Source of the DNA: JAZDMK01 sp043800975
Lineage (GTDB): Bacteria > Bacteroidota > Bacteroidia > Bacteroidales > JAHJDW01
Assembly (NCBI GenBank): GCA_043800975.1
Contig: JAZDMK010000116.1
Span: 1 to 13,761 of the forward strand
DNA: 13,761 nucleotides
Direction: 5' to 3'
This document shows positions 1-6,310 of this stretch, piece after piece (the first letter of the stretch is position 1; the number at the start of each line of letters is the position of its first letter). The notes below the pieces were generated by a model. It searched no databases. It was not told the origin of the DNA and saw only the letters and a list, made by a program, of their open reading frames with translations. Both the position numbers and the translations under genes were made by a program.

Positions 1-396
1 GTCGCTGCTTTTGGCGGCCTGTACCTTGAGCATTCCGTACACTTCATCACTCTGGTGAATCACCTCCGAGCCCAGGGCCATCAGTGTATCATCCATCCCT
101 TCGTTGAGTGTACGCAACCAGCCCATGATGTCGGTTAAATCCGAAAGCAGTTGCATGTCCTTACCAAACTCGGTAATATTGAAACCGGCAGGCAAAGTTG
201 TGGGGTTGGCAACAGCCGCTTTGTATACGTCGTTTACGTATCCGAAACGTACGTTACCTGTTTTCCGCAACTTCATTCTTTCCTGCGGCGTCAGGTTTAC
301 CAGAAAGATAAGGATTGTTTTTATGGCATCAATGTTAGCCTTGATGCTGGCTTTTTGTGCGACAGTCAGTGCTGCGCTGATATTCGAATAGGCCAT
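1..396 (-). CDS. Hypothetical protein, N-terminal 132 residues (cut by window edge)
   Basis: Reading leftward from an ATG at 396-394, an open frame runs without a stop to base 1, so only the N-terminal part is seen. The start is supported by a strong GGAGGA Shine-Dalgarno sequence at 410-405, eight bases upstream. The protein begins MAYSNISAALTVAQ and is predicted soluble and largely helical, with no signal peptide or membrane segment. It contains a basic stretch (ERMKLRKTG) followed by a Tyr/Val-rich segment (YVNDVYKAAVANP). I recognise no catalytic motif; it resembles an uncharacterised family I know only as hypothetical proteins in Bacteroidota. The first two sequence lines are about 52-57 percent GC, well above the AT-rich sequence to the right, which may indicate transfer or a different expression class. 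I am confident the reading frame is real and have no function to offer. Confidence 0.7.
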   Translation of the reverse strand, partial: MAYSNISAALTVAQKASIKANIDAIKTILIFLVNLTPQERMKLRKTGNVRFGYVNDVYKAAVANPTTLPAGFNITEFGKDMQLLSDLTDIMGWLRTLNEGMDDTLMALGSEVIHQSDEVYGMLKVQAAKSSD

Positions 397-404
397 AGCG
401 ATGG

Positions 405-410
405 TCCTCC
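405..410 (-). promoter_or_regulatory. Ribosome binding site of the left-edge gene
   Basis: GGAGGA on the minus strand lies eight bases before the ATG at 396. It fixes the start of the partial gene, and it is notable because most genes here lack a clear Shine-Dalgarno site. Confidence 0.65.
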
Positions 411-556
411 AAATTTAATTTCCCCTTACTCTTTTTTTTGGCAACGCTTTTCAGGGTTACCCGTTGTTTATAACATAATAACGTAGGATTATTATTTTTT
501 AGTATAATGAACAGAAGTTTTTTTTGAAAAATGTAAATTTTTATCTGGATAAATGA

Positions 557-588
557 TTCGGGGTTGTGAAAGGGAATTTGTAGATTTG
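557..588 (+). promoter_or_regulatory. Candidate Bacteroidota promoter of the 619-4099 cluster
   Basis: A perfect TAnnTTTG -7 box (TAGATTTG, 581-588) is preceded at a 20-bp spacing by TTCG (557-560), a three-of-four match to the -33 TTTG. Transcription would start near 594, about 25 bases before the ATG at 619. The surrounding gap (411-618) is AT-rich and holds nothing else I can support. Confidence 0.5.
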
Positions 589-618
589 TGATGATATTAT
601 TTCTATTCTTCAAATTTT

Positions 619-1005
619 ATGTCTAAAAAGATATTTGTGAACCCAGTTATAACTGTTTTAACGGCAGCTTTCTTTTTTCTTTGCGAAATTTCATATTTGA
701 ATGCTCAGAGCAAACTACAGGGAAAAGTGTATATGAAAGAAGGAAAGAAAAATGTTCCTCTTGTTAACGACAGTGCGCAGGTGATGCTTGTGAACCTTAA
801 GACACAGGATTCTACTTTTGTTTTTACAAAAGAAGGTCATTATTATTTTAAAGAAGTAAAATCCGGTCAGTATGATATACGTGTATACTGTCTGTATTGT
901 AAAGCAGCAGAGAGAAAGAACGTAAGCATCTTTGCTTCCAGCACCTATATGGATTTTGTGATTGAACCGTTTGACGCAGTAAATAAAAAGAAAAAGAAAA
1001 AATGA
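619..1005 (+). CDS. Small exported protein, possible carboxypeptidase-regulatory-like fold
   Basis: 128 residues. The first 29 residues are a signal peptide: a basic start (MSKK), a hydrophobic core and a likely cleavage at LNA|Q before residue 30. The mature part has a beta-rich pattern, with GKVYMKEGKKNVPLVN, then DSTFVFTKEGHYYFKEV, then GQYDIRVYC. This is reminiscent of the carboxypeptidase-regulatory or transthyretin-like domains common on Bacteroidota surface proteins, but the assignment is an inference from pattern only. A C91-x-x-C94 pair could form a disulfide outside the cytoplasm. The C terminus is an all-lysine tail (KKKKKK). It is the first gene of the cluster, and its stop overlaps the start of the next gene (ATGA at 1002-1005), implying translational coupling. 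No enzyme motif is visible. Confidence 0.7.
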   Translation: MSKKIFVNPVITVLTAAFFFLCEISYLNAQSKLQGKVYMKEGKKNVPLVNDSAQVMLVNLKTQDSTFVFTKEGHYYFKEVKSGQYDIRVYCLYCKAAERKNVSIFASSTYMDFVIEPFDAVNKKKKKK

Positions 1006-1388
1006 AAAGTATCCTATACATTGAATTAAAAACCGGCTATGATGACAACGGCCCCGCCTGGATTACGAAAGGCAATTATTCCAAATCGGGTAAAATCATT
1101 TACTTTAATGGAAAAGCCTTTAAAAGTAGCGGAGGAGCTGGCAATCTGGGCAACTACCTTGATATCAAAACCAATGATGAATACTGGATTTCCGGAGCAA
1201 AGAAAAATGGTGAAGACCGGCTTAAACCAGCTGCAGGAAAAATTAAAATGGATCAGAATGTGCTCAAAAAATATCTTGAATTTACAGGCCATACAGAACT
1301 GAATAAAGAAAAATTTGAGGTTGTTGAAATCAAGAAAACAGATAAAACTAAATTTAGTTCTATTGAAAATAAGAAAAAGATTGTATGA
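1002..1388 (+). CDS. Small uncharacterised soluble protein
   Basis: 128 residues with no signal peptide or membrane segment. The N-terminal half is beta-rich (SILYIELKTGYDDNGPAWI, then KSGKIIYFNGKAFK). It is followed by NYLDIKTNDEYWISGAKKNG, in which the EYWISG...KNGEDR segment looks like the family signature, and by a lysine-rich C terminus. It resembles short bacterial proteins that, as I recall, are sometimes labelled 1-deoxy-D-xylulose-5-phosphate synthase in databases. That label cannot be right for this protein: it is far too short and has no thiamine-diphosphate motif. The start overlaps the upstream stop by four bases, and the next gene starts four bases after its stop, so it is co-expressed with its neighbours. 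Function unknown. Confidence 0.65.
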   Translation: MKSILYIELKTGYDDNGPAWITKGNYSKSGKIIYFNGKAFKSSGGAGNLGNYLDIKTNDEYWISGAKKNGEDRLKPAAGKIKMDQNVLKKYLEFTGHTELNKEKFEVVEIKKTDKTKFSSIENKKKIV

Positions 1389-1392
1389 ACAA

Positions 1393-1785
1393 ATGACTAT
1401 GGATAACACTGCAAACTCAATCAACTGGTTCGAAATACCCGTCGCGGATATGGAAAGGGCAAAGAAATTTTATGAAGCCCTGTTTGACATGAAAATGCAA
1501 ACCATCGAAATGCTGGGTAATATTGAAAGCTTTTTTCCTAACTCACAAAACATGGAAGGCAAGGTTTCCGGGGCACTCGTGAAAGGTCCGAACCACAAGC
1601 CCTCTTCAGAGGGTGTGCTGATTTATCTGAACGCAAATCCGGATATTCAAATTATTATAGACCGTATCGAACCCAATGGAGGAAGACTGCTCATGCCCCG
1701 AACACTGATTACAGAAGACATCGGCTGTATGGCAATTTTTATGGATTCTGAAGGAAACCGGGTGGCGCTGCATGCTGCAAAATAA
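1393..1785 (+). CDS. VOC-superfamily (glyoxalase/bleomycin-resistance fold) protein
   Basis: 130 residues from the ATG at 1393, a single VOC module by length. The opening INWFEIPVADMERAKKFYEALF is the standard first beta-strand and helix of this fold. The end, IFMDSEGNRVALHAAK, is the usual last strand. I chose 1393 because the frame extends further up to 1315, but that extension is lysine-rich, lies inside the previous gene and lacks the fold; 1393 is only four bases past the previous stop. An alternative ATG at 1399 is equally possible. The first metal-ligand position has Glu (WFEIP) rather than His, as in many VOC proteins of unassigned activity. The substrate cannot be read from sequence, and a link to its envelope neighbours is not evident. 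Confidence 0.8.
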   Translation: MTMDNTANSINWFEIPVADMERAKKFYEALFDMKMQTIEMLGNIESFFPNSQNMEGKVSGALVKGPNHKPSSEGVLIYLNANPDIQIIIDRIEPNGGRLLMPRTLITEDIGCMAIFMDSEGNRVALHAAK

Positions 1786-1813
1786 ATGAGAACTTTTTTC
1801 GTTATTACCTATA

Positions 1814-2191
1814 ATGACAAAACAGAAATTCACCTTAAAAAAAAGGCTTAAAAGCTTCACGTATGCTTTCAATGGAATGCGTATCCTTTTCCGTGATGAG
1901 CACAATGCGCGCATTCACCTGCTGGCTGCTGTTTGTGCAATCGCAAGTGGCGTTATTCTGAAAATAAATCTTACCGAATGGATTATCATTTGCTTCGCAA
2001 TAGGTTTTGTATTTGCTGCAGAAATTTTCAATTCGGCAATTGAAAAACTTTGTGATTTTGTATCTCCTGGAAAAGATGAACGCATAAAAAAAATAAAAGA
2101 CCTGTCAGCTTTTGCAGTGTTGTTCAGTGCTGCTACTGCCTTGATTGCCGGGTTAATTATCTTCCTTCCCAAAATAATTGCATTATGCTGA
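1814..2191 (+). CDS. dgkA: Diacylglycerol kinase / undecaprenol kinase family protein
   Basis: 125 residues, the normal length for the small integral-membrane DgkA family, which phosphorylates diacylglycerol (Gram-negative type) or undecaprenol (Gram-positive type) using ATP. Three conserved blocks are present: RDEHNARIH (residues 27-35), AEIFNSAIEKLCD (69-81, with E70, N73, E77 and D81 in the family positions) and KIKDLSAFAVLFSA (93-106, with K95 and D96). Three membrane helices fit residues about 35-50, 54-71 and 99-120. The E-x-N-x-R-I-H block is the type I associate with undecaprenol kinases, so recycling of the peptidoglycan carrier lipid is a reasonable role, but substrate choice is inferred. 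It overlaps the next gene by seven bases and lies upstream of a peptidoglycan-modifying enzyme, which fits. Confidence 0.88.
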   Translation: MTKQKFTLKKRLKSFTYAFNGMRILFRDEHNARIHLLAAVCAIASGVILKINLTEWIIICFAIGFVFAAEIFNSAIEKLCDFVSPGKDERIKKIKDLSAFAVLFSAATALIAGLIIFLPKIIALC

Positions 2192-2865
2192 AACTTCTGA
2201 AACAAAATAACAGGCTGCATGAAACCTTATTCATGGGGACTTTGAGTATACTCTGCTTCTCATTATCCATTTTCAGGTTTATCTATGCCGATAATAAAAT
2301 TTTTCTTTTCCTGAACTGGAATTTATTTCTTGCTTTTCTTCCCTGGGCATTCAGTACACTTATCATTATCAGGCCTAAAATGAGTGAAAACAAACTAATC
2401 GTCATACTGTTGATGTGCCTTTGGCTTTTGTTCTTTCCCAATGCACCTTACATTCTCACCGATCTTTTTCACCTGCGTTTGAAAACATCCATGCCTGTAT
2501 GGTTCGATCTGGTTTTAATTTTAAGTTTTGCGTGGACTGGACTGCTGTTCGGTTTTCTAAGCTTATGGGACATTGAAAATGTTTTGGAAAAATGGATTCG
2601 CAAGAAAATAATTCCCGTGATTTCTATTCTTCTTCTTTTCATCGGAAGCTTTGGAATCTACCTGGGTCGTTATCTTCGCTGGAATAGCTGGGATATTATT
2701 AAAGAACCTTTCGGGCTTTTTTATGATATCACCGATCGCATGGTAAATCCGGCAAATCACCCAAGAACATGGGGAATGACTGTATTTATGGCTATGTTTC
2801 TCATTGTGATGTATTTTTCTTTTAGAATACTTCGCAGAAGAACAGAAACACATTCATCGAAATAA
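2185..2865 (+). CDS. DUF1361 integral membrane protein
   Basis: 226 residues with about six hydrophobic segments. It carries three blocks I associate with DUF1361: NWNLFLAFLPW (44-54), FFPNAPYILTDL (83-94) followed by a Trp/Phe-Asp segment and SFAWTGLLFGF (114-124), and GIYLGRYLRWNSWD (157-170). The polar, aromatic residues beside the membrane helices suggest a conserved site at the membrane face, but no biochemical function is established that I know of. It begins inside the last codons of the lipid kinase (seven-base overlap) and ends one base before the next ATG, so translation is probably coupled to both. An envelope role is inferred from context only. Confidence 0.82.
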   Translation: MLKLLKQNNRLHETLFMGTLSILCFSLSIFRFIYADNKIFLFLNWNLFLAFLPWAFSTLIIIRPKMSENKLIVILLMCLWLLFFPNAPYILTDLFHLRLKTSMPVWFDLVLILSFAWTGLLFGFLSLWDIENVLEKWIRKKIIPVISILLLFIGSFGIYLGRYLRWNSWDIIKEPFGLFYDITDRMVNPANHPRTWGMTVFMAMFLIVMYFSFRILRRRTETHSSK

Positions 2866-2866
2866 T

Positions 2867-4099
2867 ATGAAAAGAATGAGTTACAGGATTTCTTTTATTA
2901 CACTTTTCGTTATCGTCGGAACTGCCCTTGCATGGATGTTAATAAAGCCCGGAGCATTTTCTTTTTTTTCTAAAAACCATTCCAACGCTGATACAACTAT
3001 TACAATAAAAACCTATCTCGATTCCAATCTTTGTGATGGTTTTGATTTTCCCGTCGGGGATAAAAACGGGAACGGAAAATATGTTTCCAAAAAAGACGGA
3101 AAGACCTATGATTCCTGGTACGTGGCATCCGGTCTGGCAGAAACCTATTCGCTGGGCATTCACACCGGTGAAGACTGGAACGGTCGTGGCGGTGGCAATA
3201 CCGATGAAGGGCAGCCCGTGTATTCCATTGCAAACGGCATTGTATTGACTGCAGAAAATTACGGATCACCTTGGGGAAAGGTAGTTTACGTTATGCATCG
3301 CTTTTTGGAAAATGGAAAAATTGATACAGTGTTTTCACTTTATGCACATCTTGATGAGATGTTCGTTAAAACAGGCGATACAGTAAAGCGGCGCAAAAAC
3401 ATTGGCACCATTGGCACTGGTGATGGCGCTTATATTGCGCATCTTCATCTGGAGATCAGAAAAAATTCAATGAAAAATTTTGATGTTACATACTGGCCCA
3501 GTTCCTACGACAAAGATGCAGCCTGGGTGAAAGATCAATACCTCGCTCCCACTGCTTTCATCAAAGAGAGAAGAGGCCTTACATTTCCGCACACTGCCAA
3601 TAAATTGATCATTGCTTTCAAGCATAATTACAAAATGTACTGGATCTTGAATGGCAAAGTGGACAAGGAATATGAGATTGCACTGAGTCAGAATCCCATC
3701 GGACACAAACAAAAGCAGGGAGATAATAAATTGCCTGAAGGGGAATATCATATTGTTCAGAAAACGCGCGGACCCTTTGGGGGTGAGTATGCTGCTTATT
3801 ACGGCCCGGGCTGGATGCGCATCAGCTATCCAAATCGATATGATGCAAATGCTGCATTTGAAAAAAAGAAAATTTCAAAAGCAGAGCGGGACGCAATTGT
3901 TGTGGCTGACAAAGCTTGCACAGAGCCACTACGCAACACTGCTTTGGGTGGCGGCATTGGCGTTCACGGCTGGGCTGGCGACTGGACAGCAGATGGCACG
4001 CAAAATTTAACCTGGGGCTGCATCAGTATGCACAATGAAGATCTGGATAAATTTTATGATCTGGTTCCTGTTGGAACAACGATAATTATTGTTCCCTGA
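2867..4099 (+). CDS. M23 (LytM-type) endopeptidase fused to YkuD/YafK-type L,D-transpeptidase domain
   Basis: 410 residues. An uncleaved signal anchor or signal peptide occupies about 8-26, placing the rest in the periplasm. Residues about 85-200 form an M23 domain with the complete metal and catalytic set: H99-x3-D103 (HTGED), H161 (YAHLDE) and H192-L-H194 (AHLHLEI). Residues about 244-410 form a YkuD-fold domain: NKLIIAFKHNYKMYWILNG, a GDNKLPEGEY motif (285-294) and RISYPN (318-323). H367 (GVHG) and the catalytic C385 (TWGCISM) follow, and the end is DLVPVGTTIIIVP. The GD..xPEG and SYPN features are closest to the YafK/DpaA branch, some of whose members cut rather than make crosslinks. M23 enzymes cleave peptide crosslinks and YkuD enzymes make or break L,D-bonds, so one protein may both open and rebuild, or trim, the wall. 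All key residues are present. It is the last gene of the cluster and shares it with an undecaprenol-kinase-like protein. Confidence 0.85.
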   Translation: MKRMSYRISFITLFVIVGTALAWMLIKPGAFSFFSKNHSNADTTITIKTYLDSNLCDGFDFPVGDKNGNGKYVSKKDGKTYDSWYVASGLAETYSLGIHTGEDWNGRGGGNTDEGQPVYSIANGIVLTAENYGSPWGKVVYVMHRFLENGKIDTVFSLYAHLDEMFVKTGDTVKRRKNIGTIGTGDGAYIAHLHLEIRKNSMKNFDVTYWPSSYDKDAAWVKDQYLAPTAFIKERRGLTFPHTANKLIIAFKHNYKMYWILNGKVDKEYEIALSQNPIGHKQKQGDNKLPEGEYHIVQKTRGPFGGEYAAYYGPGWMRISYPNRYDANAAFEKKKISKAERDAIVVADKACTEPLRNTALGGGIGVHGWAGDWTADGTQNLTWGCISMHNEDLDKFYDLVPVGTTIIIVP

Positions 4100-4132
4100 A
4101 AAAAGCTGGAAGCATTGCTACATATCGGTTTA

Positions 4133-4200
4133 AACCTCCAAGGTTAGCTTCCTGTCAGAATTTTAAATTTTTGTGTAAACCTTGTAGGTTATACACAAAA
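4133..4200. repeat. Pair of AACCT-n3-AGGTT palindromic elements
   Basis: Two related palindromes sit downstream of the M23/YkuD gene. The first is AACCT-CCA-AGGTT (4133-4145). The second is AACCT-TGT-AGGTT (4178-4190), whose stem extends outward with one bulged A at 4191 through GTGTA/TACAC to flanking T and A tracts (about 4169-4200). Similar AACCT...AGGTT palindromes recur between genes in Bacteroidota, as far as I recall. The longer copy can form a stem of about 15 pairs and may help terminate transcription; without a T run after it on the plus strand this is uncertain. Confidence 0.5.
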
Positions 4201-4229
4201 AAATCGCAACGGCTTTCGCCACTGCGATT
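4195..4229 (-). terminator. Rho-independent terminator of the zinc-ribbon gene
   Basis: On the minus strand AATCGCA (4229-4223) pairs with TGCGATT (4208-4202), GGC pairs with GCC inside it, and the loop is GAAA, a GNRA tetraloop. The two positions between them are G-U and U-G wobbles in the minus-strand RNA but A-C mismatches on the plus strand, so the 12-pair stem is complete only in that direction. A run of T follows it. It lies 37 bases past the stop of the gene at 4266-4643. Confidence 0.82.
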
Positions 4230-4265
4230 CATAAACATTGATATAATTATTTCTAAACTACTTGA

Positions 4266-4643
4266 TTAAAAATTTTTGTAGAGATCTGTATTATCCCCAA
4301 AAGATTGCACATCATCTCCCGTCTTTTTGTATGTGCATTTTTCACCTACAATTTTCGAGAAAATAATTTCAGATTCCTTACCATCTTCACTCATGATCAC
4401 CTTCGCAAGATTTTTATCATATTCAGGTGCATCCAGGTTTTCATAACAAACTGGGCAAATAAAATTGGTGTGTTCACCCGGATCAAAATTTAGCGTGGGA
4501 TCGTTGATCACTGAATAGTCTCCCAAACGCGGGCTGAGCAGAACAAGGCCCGATTGACCTCTTTTGTTCTTTGTCAGAAAAATAATATCGTCAGCCAGTT
4601 TAAGGTGACTTTTGCAATGCGGGCATAAGTAATGTGTAGCCAT
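4266..4643 (-). CDS. Small zinc-ribbon protein of unknown function
   Basis: 125 residues with two CxxC knuckles, CPHC (residues 7-10) and CPVC (63-66), separated by 52 residues. They would bind one zinc as a split ribbon; H58 and C103 are further candidate ligands. Between them is a region with hydrophobic strands (SGLVLLSPRLGDYSVI), and the C-terminal third is acidic and polar. There is no signal peptide or membrane segment, so it is cytoplasmic. Its start is supported by AGGAGA at 4656-4651, seven bases upstream, and it has its own promoter and terminator, so it is monocistronic. No DNA-binding motif is evident beyond the cysteines. It could be a nucleic-acid-binding or redox-sensing protein, but nothing in the sequence decides this. 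Confidence 0.75.
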   Translation of the reverse strand: MATHYLCPHCKSHLKLADDIIFLTKNKRGQSGLVLLSPRLGDYSVINDPTLNFDPGEHTNFICPVCYENLDAPEYDKNLAKVIMSEDGKESEIIFSKIVGEKCTYKKTGDDVQSFGDNTDLYKNF

Positions 4644-4672
4644 ATCGTTCTCTCCTAAATTATAATACCTGA

Positions 4673-4703
4673 CAAAGATAGAAATTTCTTCATAAACCTA
4701 AAA
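4673..4703 (-). promoter_or_regulatory. Candidate promoter of the zinc-ribbon gene
   Basis: On the minus strand TATCTTTG (4680-4673) is a perfect TAnnTTTG -7 box. TTTT (4703-4700) lies 19 bases further upstream, a three-of-four -33 match. Transcription would start near 4667, about 24 bases before the ATG at 4643. Confidence 0.5.
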
Positions 4704-4790
4704 AAACAGGTGTTTTTTTAAATTGAGTTATTAACAGTACAAATCGTTTTTGTTTTTGAAAAATCAGGTCAAAAAATTTATCTGTTATTC

Positions 4791-4822
4791 CTTGCACAAC
4801 TAAAATGTATCTTATACATTTG
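4791..4822 (+). promoter_or_regulatory. Promoter of the MFS transporter with overlapping dyad
   Basis: The -7 box TACATTTG (4815-4822) is a perfect TAnnTTTG. The -33 is CTTG (4791-4794), spaced 20 bases. An inverted repeat, AAATGTAT (4803-4810), CTT, ATACATTT (4814-4821), covers the right half of the spacer and most of the -7 box. It is a good candidate repressor operator. The predicted start near 4829 leaves about 100 bases of untranslated leader, which contains AAGCAT/ATGCTT followed by T's and CAAGAA/TTCTTG (4879-4891). Confidence 0.6.
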
Positions 4823-4929
4823 GCACGTCAAGCATGAATTAGTTATGCTTTTTAGATTAACTCTGAATGTTTAGACAACAAGAAATTCTTGCTAATCAAC
4901 TATTATCACTGCATAATTATTGAAAAAAA

Positions 4930-6225
4930 ATGACAGAAAGCAAAATTAAAAACAAAGGGGCAATCGTAGCTTTCGCAGGTTTGGCCATCAATCTGGCGTT
5001 GGGAATTCTTTATGCATGGAGTGTTTTTAAGGAAGCCATTATTAATTCGGTGAAAACCGGTGGCGAAGGTGCGTTTACTTGGGATAAAGCCTCGATGAAC
5101 GATCCCTATGCTCTATGTATATTGGTATTTGCATTTTCAATGACTCTGGCCGGCAGAATTCAGGATAAAAGAGGTCCTTCTTTTACTGCCAAAATTGGTG
5201 GCGTGCTTGTTGGAATCGGGTTCATTCTGGCATCTTTGTCAAACGATTATTACATGTGGCTGCTCGGCTTTGGTGTATTTGCAGGAATGGGAATCGGTTT
5301 TGGTTATTCCGCTGCAACACCCGCAGCACTCAAATGGTTTCCTGCTTCCAAAACCGGCTTAATTACAGGTATTGTAGTTTCTGGATTTGGTATTGCACCT
5401 GTTTATATTGCACCTCTAACTTCGTTTTTGGTTAGCAGTTACGGTATTCAAAACACAATGCTCATTTTTGGTATTGCATTTCTGATTATTGTATGTGGAT
5501 TAGCATTTCTTTTACAAAATCCTCCTGCAGGTTATGTCCCGCTTGAAACAAAAGTATATGATCAGAAAAAAAACAAAGCTCCTGTGAAAGTGGAAGATGT
5601 TGGTGCAGGCGTTATGCTGCGTTCGTTTAAGTTTTATGTAATGTGGTTTATCTTTTTTATTGGTTCCGGTGCAGGACTGATGGTCATCAGCAATATTTCC
5701 GGACTTGCCAAAGCCAGTATGGGGAAATCGGCCTTCATTGCTGTAGCAATTATGGCTATTGGTAATGCATCAGGCAGAATTATCGCCGGAATAGTTTCCG
5801 ACAGAATTGCAAAAGCTTTGACACTCTCTATTATTCTTATTTTCCAGAGTGCATTAATGTTTATTGCATGTCTTGTTCTGGATGAAAGTGCCACTGTAAT
5901 TATCATTGTACTTTTTGCAACACTCATTGGATTCAACTACGGAACGAACCTTTCCTTGTTTCCTTCCTTTACAAAAAGTTTCTGGGGAATGAAAAATTTC
6001 GGATTGAATTACGGAATACTGATGTCGGCGTGGGGTCTGGGCGGCTTTGTTTTCAGCCGCCTTTCACAAATGTTATTTGCCAGTACAGGCAGCCATTTCA
6101 TGTCGTTTATTATAGCCGGTTCTGCATTATTCCTTTGCTTGTTTTTAGCGCTTGTACTATTTGAAATGAAGAGTATGAACGGAGAAGATGAAGCTGAGGA
6201 AAAAGAGGCAGAAGCCGAAAAGTAA
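4930..6225 (+). CDS. OFA-type MFS transporter (oxalate/formate antiporter-like)
   Basis: 431 residues with about 12 membrane helices, a standard MFS length. The start INLALGILYAWSVF (residues 20-33) and the loop GRIQDKRGP (75-83) match the OFA subfamily. The WFPASKTGLITGIVVSGFG segment (136-154) does too; this group includes oxalate/formate exchangers and lactate-type carriers. The exact substrate is not decidable; a small monocarboxylate is likely, and the window also holds an acetate-type symporter. The C terminus is an unusually acidic tail of Glu, Asp and Ala residues that is cytoplasmic by topology. There is no clear ribosome binding site, only an A-run before the ATG, as is usual in this phylum. 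Its own promoter (4791-4822) has an overlapping operator-like dyad. It stands alone, converging on the response-regulator gene. Confidence 0.82.
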   Translation: MTESKIKNKGAIVAFAGLAINLALGILYAWSVFKEAIINSVKTGGEGAFTWDKASMNDPYALCILVFAFSMTLAGRIQDKRGPSFTAKIGGVLVGIGFILASLSNDYYMWLLGFGVFAGMGIGFGYSAATPAALKWFPASKTGLITGIVVSGFGIAPVYIAPLTSFLVSSYGIQNTMLIFGIAFLIIVCGLAFLLQNPPAGYVPLETKVYDQKKNKAPVKVEDVGAGVMLRSFKFYVMWFIFFIGSGAGLMVISNISGLAKASMGKSAFIAVAIMAIGNASGRIIAGIVSDRIAKALTLSIILIFQSALMFIACLVLDESATVIIIVLFATLIGFNYGTNLSLFPSFTKSFWGMKNFGLNYGILMSAWGLGGFVFSRLSQMLFASTGSHFMSFIIAGSALFLCLFLALVLFEMKSMNGEDEAEEKEAEAEK

Positions 6226-6255
6226 TTTTTTTTTCGAACAAGCAATTCGTAGTTT

Positions 6256-6278
6256 ATCATTACATTTTCTGTAATGAT
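6256..6278. terminator. Hairpin between convergent genes, possible terminator
   Basis: ATCATTACA (6256-6264) and TGTAATGAT (6270-6278) are perfect nine-base arms around a five-base loop. It lies between the ends of the MFS transporter and the response regulator. No T run follows it on either strand, so it is a shared stop signal only by position. Confidence 0.4.
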
Positions 6279-6310
6279 GAAAGAATAAAATAATTGGTTG
6301 TGGAAATACT

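Noticed and set aside
410..417. CAAATTTA read as a minus-strand -7 box for the left-edge gene
   Set aside because: It touches the ribosome binding site, so the transcript would lack a usable leader.
335..613. 92-residue minus-strand frame across the AT-rich gap upstream of 619
   Set aside because: It overlaps the start of the left-edge gene, has no homology-like pattern, and much of it is low-complexity Lys/Asn/Ile from A/T runs.
1315..1392. Longer N terminus of the VOC protein
   Set aside because: This 26-residue extension is basic, lies within the preceding gene and is not part of the VOC fold.
1026..1424. 132-residue minus-strand frame opposite the 1002-1388 gene
   Set aside because: Phe/Ile/Cys-rich shadow of a gene that is supported by operon overlap; no start site evidence.
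3000..3269. Minus-strand frame inside the M23/YkuD gene
   Set aside because: Arg/His/Cys-rich complement of a well-supported coding sequence.
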